The position numbers and the translations under genes are program-made. Shown here one piece after another: positions 59,476 through 64,000 of a stretch of DNA of 64,000 bases. This DNA is from CAWEWH01 sp963812775 (GTDB lineage Bacteria > Pseudomonadota > Alphaproteobacteria > Rhizobiales > Beijerinckiaceae). Each line of letters opens with the position of its first letter. Position 1 is the first letter of the stretch. Below the pieces are notes generated by a model that saw only the letters and a program-made list of their open reading frames with translations, made no database searches and had not been told where the DNA came from. The DNA lies in the NCBI GenBank assembly GCA_963812775.1, contig CAWEWH010000005.1:372001-436000 (forward strand), written 5' to 3'.

Positions 59476-60464
59476 GCACGGATCACTTCGCTGTCTTGGG
59501 GGCTGGCGCCTGGGGCACGGCGCTCGCCAACGTGGCAGCCCGTGCCGGGCGGCGCGTGACGCTGTGGGGACGCGACGCCGCCCATGTCGCGACGCTCAAG
59601 GCCAGCCGCGAGAACGCCCGCTTCCTTCCCGGCGTGCGGCTTGCGGCGAGCATCGAGCCGACCAGCCAGCTCGCCGACGTGCGGGATGCCGCCGCGCTGC
59701 TGCTCGCCGTTCCGGCGCAGGCGGTGCGCGCCGTCGCGCAGGCGCTCGCGGGCGTCGCGCGGGACGGCACCCCGGTGCTCATCTGCGCCAAGGGCATCGA
59801 GCAGACGAGCGGCCTGTTCATGAGCGAGGTGCTGGCCGCGTTGCTGCCGCGCGCCTGCCCGATGGCCCTGTCGGGCCCGAGCTTTGCGGCGGACGTGGCG
59901 CGCGGCTTGCCGACCGCCATCGTGCTCGCCGCGCCCGACGCAGCGCGGGCGGCGGCGCTGGCCGAAGACCTTTCGGGTCCGGCTTTTCGCGTCTATCACG
60001 GCGACGACATGCGCGGCGTCGAGATCGGCGGCGCCGCCAAGAACGTGCTCGCCATCGCGTGCGGCATCGTGGCCGGCCGCCGGCTCGGCGAGAGCGCGCG
60101 GGCCGCCTTGGTGGCGCGCGGCTTTGCCGAGCTGACGCGCTTTGCCCGCGCGCACGGCGCCCGCCCCGAGACGCTGATGGGGCTTTCCGGCCTCGGCGAT
60201 CTCGTGCTGACCGCCGCCTCGCCGCAGTCGCGCAATTTCGCCTTCGGCGAAGCGCTCGGCGGCGGCGCCTCGGTGGCCGACGCCCTGAGGTCGGGCAAGC
60301 TCGTCGAGGGCGCCTTGACGGCCCCGGTGCTCGCCGCCAAGGCGCACGCCAAGGGGGTGGACATGCCGGTGGCCAGCGCCGTCGCGGCGGTGATCGCCGG
60401 GCTCCTTTCGGTGGACAAGGCCATCGAGGCGTTGATGATGCGGCCCGTCAAGGCGGAGACGTGA
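59472..60464 (+). CDS. gpsA: Glycerol-3-phosphate dehydrogenase [NAD(P)+]
   Basis: This 330-residue enzyme reduces dihydroxyacetone phosphate to sn-glycerol-3-phosphate for phospholipids. It has the N-terminal FAVLGAGAWGTALANVAARA, VTLWGRDAAHVATLKASREN, ALSGPSFAADVARGLPTAIV, the catalytic Lys in GAAKNVLAIACGIVAGR and GLSGLGDLVLTAASPQSRNF. All family motifs are intact. Position next to tsaD is conserved in alphaproteobacteria. Confidence 0.97.
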   Translation: MSTDHFAVLGAGAWGTALANVAARAGRRVTLWGRDAAHVATLKASRENARFLPGVRLAASIEPTSQLADVRDAAALLLAVPAQAVRAVAQALAGVARDGTPVLICAKGIEQTSGLFMSEVLAALLPRACPMALSGPSFAADVARGLPTAIVLAAPDAARAAALAEDLSGPAFRVYHGDDMRGVEIGGAAKNVLAIACGIVAGRRLGESARAALVARGFAELTRFARAHGARPETLMGLSGLGDLVLTAASPQSRNFAFGEALGGGASVADALRSGKLVEGALTAPVLAAKAHAKGVDMPVASAVAAVIAGLLSVDKAIEALMMRPVKAET

Positions 60465-60471
60465 GGGACCC

Positions 60472-60885
60472 ATGGCCTACTGGCTCTACAAGACCGAACC
60501 GTCCACCTGGTCGTGGGACGACCAGGTCAAGGCTGGCGGGAAGGGCACGCAATGGACGGGCGTGCGCAACCACCAGGCCAAGGCGAACCTGAAGGCCATG
60601 CGAAAGGGCGACCAGGGCTTCTTCTACCACACGGGCGACGAGAAGGCGGTGGTCGGCATTGTCGAGGTGACCAAGACGTACTACCCGGACCCAACCGACA
60701 AGAGCGGCATGTTCGGCATGGTCGATCTCAAGGCGGTGAAAGCGCTCAAGCGGCCGGTGACGCTCGCCGAGATCAAGGCCGAGCCGCGGCTCAAGGGCAT
60801 GGTGCTGGTCAACAATTCCCGGCTTTCGGTGCAGCCGGTGAGCGATCCGGAATGGACGCTGGTCGGCAAGCTTGGTGGATTATAG
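60472..60885 (+). CDS. EVE-domain protein
   Basis: This 137-residue PUA-like EVE-domain protein has MAYWLYKTEPSTWSWDDQVK, WTGVRNHQAKANLKAMRKGD, GFFYHTGDEKAVVGIVEVTK and a C-terminal DPEWTLVGKLGG. EVE domains bind modified bases in nucleic acids; here as a stand-alone unit. It starts 7 bp after gpsA and is likely cotranscribed with it, a common alphaproteobacterial arrangement. Confidence 0.92.
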   Translation: MAYWLYKTEPSTWSWDDQVKAGGKGTQWTGVRNHQAKANLKAMRKGDQGFFYHTGDEKAVVGIVEVTKTYYPDPTDKSGMFGMVDLKAVKALKRPVTLAEIKAEPRLKGMVLVNNSRLSVQPVSDPEWTLVGKLGGL

Positions 60886-60910
60886 GCGCTGCCACTATGG
60901 AGAAGGCATC

Positions 60911-61339
60911 ATGACATTCGCCGGCATCAACTATCTCGCGGTTCTGGTGGCCGCCGTCGCCGGCTGGCTCCTGGGAGCCGGCTACTACACGGCGCTCGGC
61001 AAGCGGTGGATGGCGGCACACGAATGGCCCGCCGAGAAGATGGCCCGCCACCAAGCCGGAGCCCCCGACAGCAAGGCCCCCTTCGTCATCGCCTTCGTGG
61101 CGCTTCTCGTCATGGCCTGGGTGCTGGCCGGCCTCCTAGGACATTTCAGCCCGGCGCTTGCCGGCATTCGGGGTGGCATCATCTCGGGCGCCTTCGTGTG
61201 GCTCGGCTTCGTGGCCACGACGACGACGGTCAATTATTCGTTCGGCGGCAAGAAGCCGATGCTCATCGCCATCGATGCCGGCCATTGGCTTCTCGTGCTC
61301 ATCTTGCAGGGTGCCATCATCGGGGCGTTCGGGCGCTAG
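60911..61339 (+). CDS. DUF1761-family membrane protein
   Basis: This 142-residue protein with four hydrophobic segments begins MTFAGINYLAVLVAAVAGWL. It has the DUF1761 pieces LGAGYYTALGKRWMAAHEWP, FVIAFVALLVMAWVLAGLLG and LGFVATTTTVNYSFGGKKPM. The function is unknown. GGAGAAGGCATC precedes the ATG. The stop codon lies inside the repeat that follows. Confidence 0.88.
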   Translation: MTFAGINYLAVLVAAVAGWLLGAGYYTALGKRWMAAHEWPAEKMARHQAGAPDSKAPFVIAFVALLVMAWVLAGLLGHFSPALAGIRGGIISGAFVWLGFVATTTTVNYSFGGKKPMLIAIDAGHWLLVLILQGAIIGAFGR

Positions 61340-61430
61340 AGCGCGATGCGATTAGTGCAATCGCGCTCTAGAAGTCTTGATTTTGTGCATGATCTTATCC
61401 GAAAACCGCGCACACTTTTCGGGATCATGC
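61338..61430. repeat. Two-part Hyphomicrobiales intergenic repeat
   Basis: AGAGCGCGAT pairs perfectly with ATCGCGCTCT (61338-61369). The second part, GCATGATC to GATCATGC with CCGAAAA/TTTTCGG inside, spans 61387-61430. It is the same two-part element as 26503-26600 and likewise overlaps the stop codon of the gene before it. Confidence 0.8.
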
Positions 61431-61507
61431 ACGAGGGACCATCGGCACGCGGCCCTTGACCGCCCCGTCTCGATCCCCGAAGGGACGGGCGCATCCGGAG
61501 CTTCCCC

Positions 61508-62467
61508 TTGCCGCGCCCGCGTTCCCCCCTGGCCCGTTTTGCCTCGCGCCTCGTCGAGGTCGTCATGGTGCGCATCACGCGCGCCGTGTTCGGGCTGCTG
61601 CGGGCGCTCGGCCCCTATCGGGCGAGCGACTGGGGCGGGGCGCTGGCGCGCACCTGCGGGCCGCTGCTGCCGGTGCACCGCACGGCGCTGAAGAACCTGC
61701 GCGCCGCCTTCCCGGAGAAGACCGATGCCGAGATCCGCGCCATCGCCAGGGGCGCCTGGGAGAATCTCGGCCGCGTCGGCGCCGAATACGCGCATCTCGG
61801 CTGGCTCTTCGATCCGGTCTATCACGACCCCAAGCCCGGCACGCGCGTCACCGTCGAGGGCTTCGAGCATTTCGAGGCGCTGAAGCGGGACGGCAAGCCG
61901 GCGCTGATTTTCTCGGCCCATCTCGCCAACTGGGAGCTCGCCGCCATCTGCGCGGCCCGCGGCGAGCTCGACGTGACGGCCGTGTTCCGCGCCCCCAACG
62001 CGCCTTGGGTCGCCAGCGTCGTGCATGAAATCCGCAGCGAGAGCATGGGCGCGCTTGCGTCGGCGCGCGAAGGTGCTGCCTTCGTGATGCGCGGCGTGCT
62101 CGAGCGCGGCGGCCATCTGGGCCTGCTGGTCGACCAGCACTTCACGCGCGGCGTCGTCACCCAGTTCTTCGACCGCCCCGCCCTGACCAACCCGCTGCTC
62201 GGCAAGTTCGCACGCCACTACGAATGCCCGGTGCACGGCGTGCGCGTCATCCGCGAGCCGGGGCTGCGATTCAAGATCGAGCTGACGCCGCCGCTCGAAT
62301 TGCCGCGCGACGCCGACGGGGCTGTCGACGTGGCCGGCACCATGGCGGCCATCAACACGCTGATCGAGACGTGGGTGCGCGAGCATCCCGAGCAATGGCT
62401 GTGGATGCATCGGCGCTGGCGCCCCGAGCACATTCGCGTGACCGGCGCATCGATCTCGAAAAGTTGA
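61508..62467 (+). CDS. LpxL/HtrB-family lipid A acyltransferase
   Basis: This 319-residue acyltransferase of the HtrB family adds secondary acyl chains to lipid A. The catalytic HxxxxE/D motif is ALIFSAHLANWELAAICAAR. RTALKNLRAAFPEKTDAEIR, VTAVFRAPNAPW and QWLWMHRRWRPEH are further family pieces. An N-terminal hydrophobic/basic segment anchors it. The start is a TTG with GGAG upstream; an ATG at 61565 is possible. Which lipid A position it modifies is not clear. Confidence 0.9.
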   Translation: MPRPRSPLARFASRLVEVVMVRITRAVFGLLRALGPYRASDWGGALARTCGPLLPVHRTALKNLRAAFPEKTDAEIRAIARGAWENLGRVGAEYAHLGWLFDPVYHDPKPGTRVTVEGFEHFEALKRDGKPALIFSAHLANWELAAICAARGELDVTAVFRAPNAPWVASVVHEIRSESMGALASAREGAAFVMRGVLERGGHLGLLVDQHFTRGVVTQFFDRPALTNPLLGKFARHYECPVHGVRVIREPGLRFKIELTPPLELPRDADGAVDVAGTMAAINTLIETWVREHPEQWLWMHRRWRPEHIRVTGASISKS

Positions 62468-62722
62468 AAGGCGCCTCGGACAAGGTCCCGCGCTCGCGAA
62501 GCCACGATCTGGAAACGTTGGACGCCTTTCCGGACAAGATCGCGCGCCGGAAAAAAGAGATCGCCGATATGGCGTGGTTAAGGATTCGATTGTGCCCAAT
62601 CGATTGGGGCGCCGGAGAACTGCGCGCCGCCGATCACGCAAACCGTCAAGCCAACGTGACTTCCGGTTGATTGTCGATTGTGTGCCCATAGGCCACAACG
62701 CTACGTGCTTTTGGAATCAACG

Positions 62723-63454
62723 ATGAAAGCTTCGCTCCTTGTCGGTGCCGTCGCGGCCGTTCTCTTCGCCGCGCCCGCCTCTGCCGAACAGCCGCGCGCC
62801 GTGCTCGAACTGTTCACGAGCCAGGGCTGCTCGTCCTGCCCGCCCGCCGACCAGCTGCTCGCCGATCTTGCCAAGGAGCGCGACCTCGTCGTGCTGTCCC
62901 TGCCGGTGGATTACTGGGACTATCTCGGCTGGAAGGACACGCTTGCCTCTCCTGCCTATTCGGCGCGTCAGCGCGCCTATGCGGAGCGCCGCGGCGACGG
63001 CCAGATCTACACGCCGCAAGTCGTGGTCGACGGATTGGCGCACGCTCTCGGTTCGAGCCGCAGCGACATCGAGGCGGCGGCCAGCACCGCGCGCGGCAAG
63101 GAGGGCGCGCTCAGCGTGCCCATCGCGCTTGCCGATGCCGGCAATTCCATCGCCATCAATGTCGGGGCCGGGAGCGGCGAGGCCAAGTCGGGCACGCTGT
63201 GGCTCTGCCCCGTCGCCAAGGCGACGCCGGTCGCCATCGGCCGCGGCGAGAATCGCGGCCGCAGCGTCATCTACGCCAACGTGGTGCGCGGTATGGTGAA
63301 GATCGGCGAATGGAACGGCGCGCCGTTGAAGCTCGACGTGCCGGCCGCCACCGCCAGGCCGGCCGGCGCCGACGGCTATGTGGTGCTGCTGCAGGGCGCC
63401 ATCGGCGGCCGCCCCGGCGCCATCCTGGGCGCCGCCAAGGGCGCCGGATTGTAG
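62723..63454 (+). CDS. DUF1223 thioredoxin-fold protein, exported
   Basis: This 243-residue protein has a signal peptide (MKASLLVGAVAAVLFAAPAS-A). It also has the DUF1223 core AVLELFTSQGCSSCPPADQL (with a C-x-x-C redox-like pair), PVDYWDYLGWKDTLASPAYS, RGDGQIYTPQVVVDG and VVRGMVKIGEWNG. The fold is thioredoxin-like; its partner and function are unknown. An open extension of 15 codons upstream has no signal. The 255-bp gap before it holds no gene. Confidence 0.9.
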   Translation: MKASLLVGAVAAVLFAAPASAEQPRAVLELFTSQGCSSCPPADQLLADLAKERDLVVLSLPVDYWDYLGWKDTLASPAYSARQRAYAERRGDGQIYTPQVVVDGLAHALGSSRSDIEAAASTARGKEGALSVPIALADAGNSIAINVGAGSGEAKSGTLWLCPVAKATPVAIGRGENRGRSVIYANVVRGMVKIGEWNGAPLKLDVPAATARPAGADGYVVLLQGAIGGRPGAILGAAKGAGL

Positions 63455-63458
63455 CGCG

Positions 63459-64000
63459 TCAGTTGGCGCTGAGCTTGATCGGCGAGGCCGCCTTGGCGCT
63501 GTCGCTCGCCGGCTTGAAGTAGAAGTCGTCGTCCGGCAGGCGCCCGTAGGTGAACGGCTCCTGGCGCTTGGTCTTGTTGACGACCTCGTCGGCGACGCGC
63601 CGGAACAGCCGGTTGATCTCGAGCCCCGGCGTGTCGAGGTGCTTCAACAGCGACTCGACGAAGGGGCTGTTGTTGCCGTCGCCGTCGAACGCCACCTGGC
63701 CGTGCTTGGCCGCATAGGCGACGAGCGTGGTGTTGCCGGGCTCGATGCGGCCGAGGCCGCGCGCGAAGCCCTGCACGTTGGCGGCAGGCGGCTGGAACGG
63801 GTTGTCGCGGCAGGCGTCGAGGATGACGAGGCGCAGCTTCTTGGCCTGCGCCACCGAGGCGATGACCTGGTCGAGCGACACCGCCTGGCTCTGCACGTCG
63901 GCGTTCTTGACGCTGGCGTCCACCGGCATCAGCCAGTTGCTGCCGCCGATCTCCATGCCGTGGCCGGCGAAATAGACGACGCCCCAGTCGGCGCCGTCCG
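63459..64000 (-). CDS. Caspase-fold peptidase C14 protein (C-terminal part, cut by window edge)
   Basis: This is the C-terminal 180 codons of a caspase-like (peptidase C14/metacaspase type) protein. The catalytic His lies in WGVVYFAGHGMEIGGSNWLM and the catalytic Cys in LRLVILDACRDNPFQP, the usual order and spacing. The end (LPDDDFYFKPASDSAKAASP) is short, so no further domain follows. The N-terminus, which may carry a signal peptide or repeats, is beyond the edge. It is convergent with the DUF1223 gene. Confidence 0.88.
   Translation of the reverse strand, partial: DGADWGVVYFAGHGMEIGGSNWLMPVDASVKNADVQSQAVSLDQVIASVAQAKKLRLVILDACRDNPFQPPAANVQGFARGLGRIEPGNTTLVAYAAKHGQVAFDGDGNNSPFVESLLKHLDTPGLEINRLFRRVADEVVNKTKRQEPFTYGRLPDDDFYFKPASDSAKAASPIKLSAN

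Overview
The window reads as chromosomal DNA of an alphaproteobacterium of the order Hyphomicrobiales (Rhizobiales), probably near Bradyrhizobiaceae/Xanthobacteraceae. The G+C content is roughly two thirds by eye. The evidence is the alphaproteobacterial gene orders atpH-A-G-D, mdh-sucC-sucD-sucA-odhB-lpdA, sdhC-D-A-B and tsaD/hemC-hemD-mic60-hemY, together with intergenic repeat families typical of that order. This placement is inference from gene order and protein motifs; no search was run.

Layout. 0-3.4 kb: F1 ATP synthase genes, minus strand, with atpD cut by the left edge. 3.4-4.75 kb: non-coding mosaic of repeats with a LexA-box promoter that has no recognisable gene behind it. 4.75-8.2 kb: divergent priA and xerC. 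8.3-18.3 kb: TCA-cycle block (lpdA, odhB, sucA, sucD, sucC, mdh), all minus strand. 18.5-27.1 kb: regulators and accessory enzymes (TetR, ZapE, LysR/YciI pair, GST, GNAT, a frameshifted Omp19-like lipoprotein, carotenoid oxygenase/TetR pair). 27.1-30.6 kb: succinate dehydrogenase. 30.7-40.5 kb: LysR, hydrolases, a Baeyer-Villiger-type monooxygenase, a mesaconyl-CoA hydratase-like protein, TraB/GumN, folD, DUF167 and YggT. 40.6-44.5 kb: tRNA-Ala(CGC), an islet bounded by a 100-bp direct repeat, a secreted serpin, a single-domain response regulator and a NepR-like small protein. 44.5-49.9 kb: SDR, glutamine amidotransferase and a TRAP transporter. 50.2-53.0 kb: a second islet, bounded by a repeat of the tRNA-Thr(CGT) 3' end. 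53.1-61.3 kb: heme block and tsaD-gpsA. 61.5-64 kb: LpxL-like acyltransferase, DUF1223 protein and a caspase-fold protein cut by the right edge.

Functionally, the core is respiration and the TCA cycle: 2-oxoglutarate dehydrogenase, succinyl-CoA synthetase, succinate dehydrogenase, malate dehydrogenase and ATP synthase are encoded within about 31 kb. The accessory part is small transcription units with private operator-like inverted repeats in divergent promoters.

The points most worth a second look are: two tRNA-anchored islets without an integrase; a bacterial serpin of inhibitory type next to a receiver/NepR-like pair; an orphan SOS-type promoter; single-base +1 frameshifts in three genes, two of them expected to be essential (hemD and tsaD, the latter with three), which look more like sequence errors than decay; and 15-bp triplications at three unrelated places.
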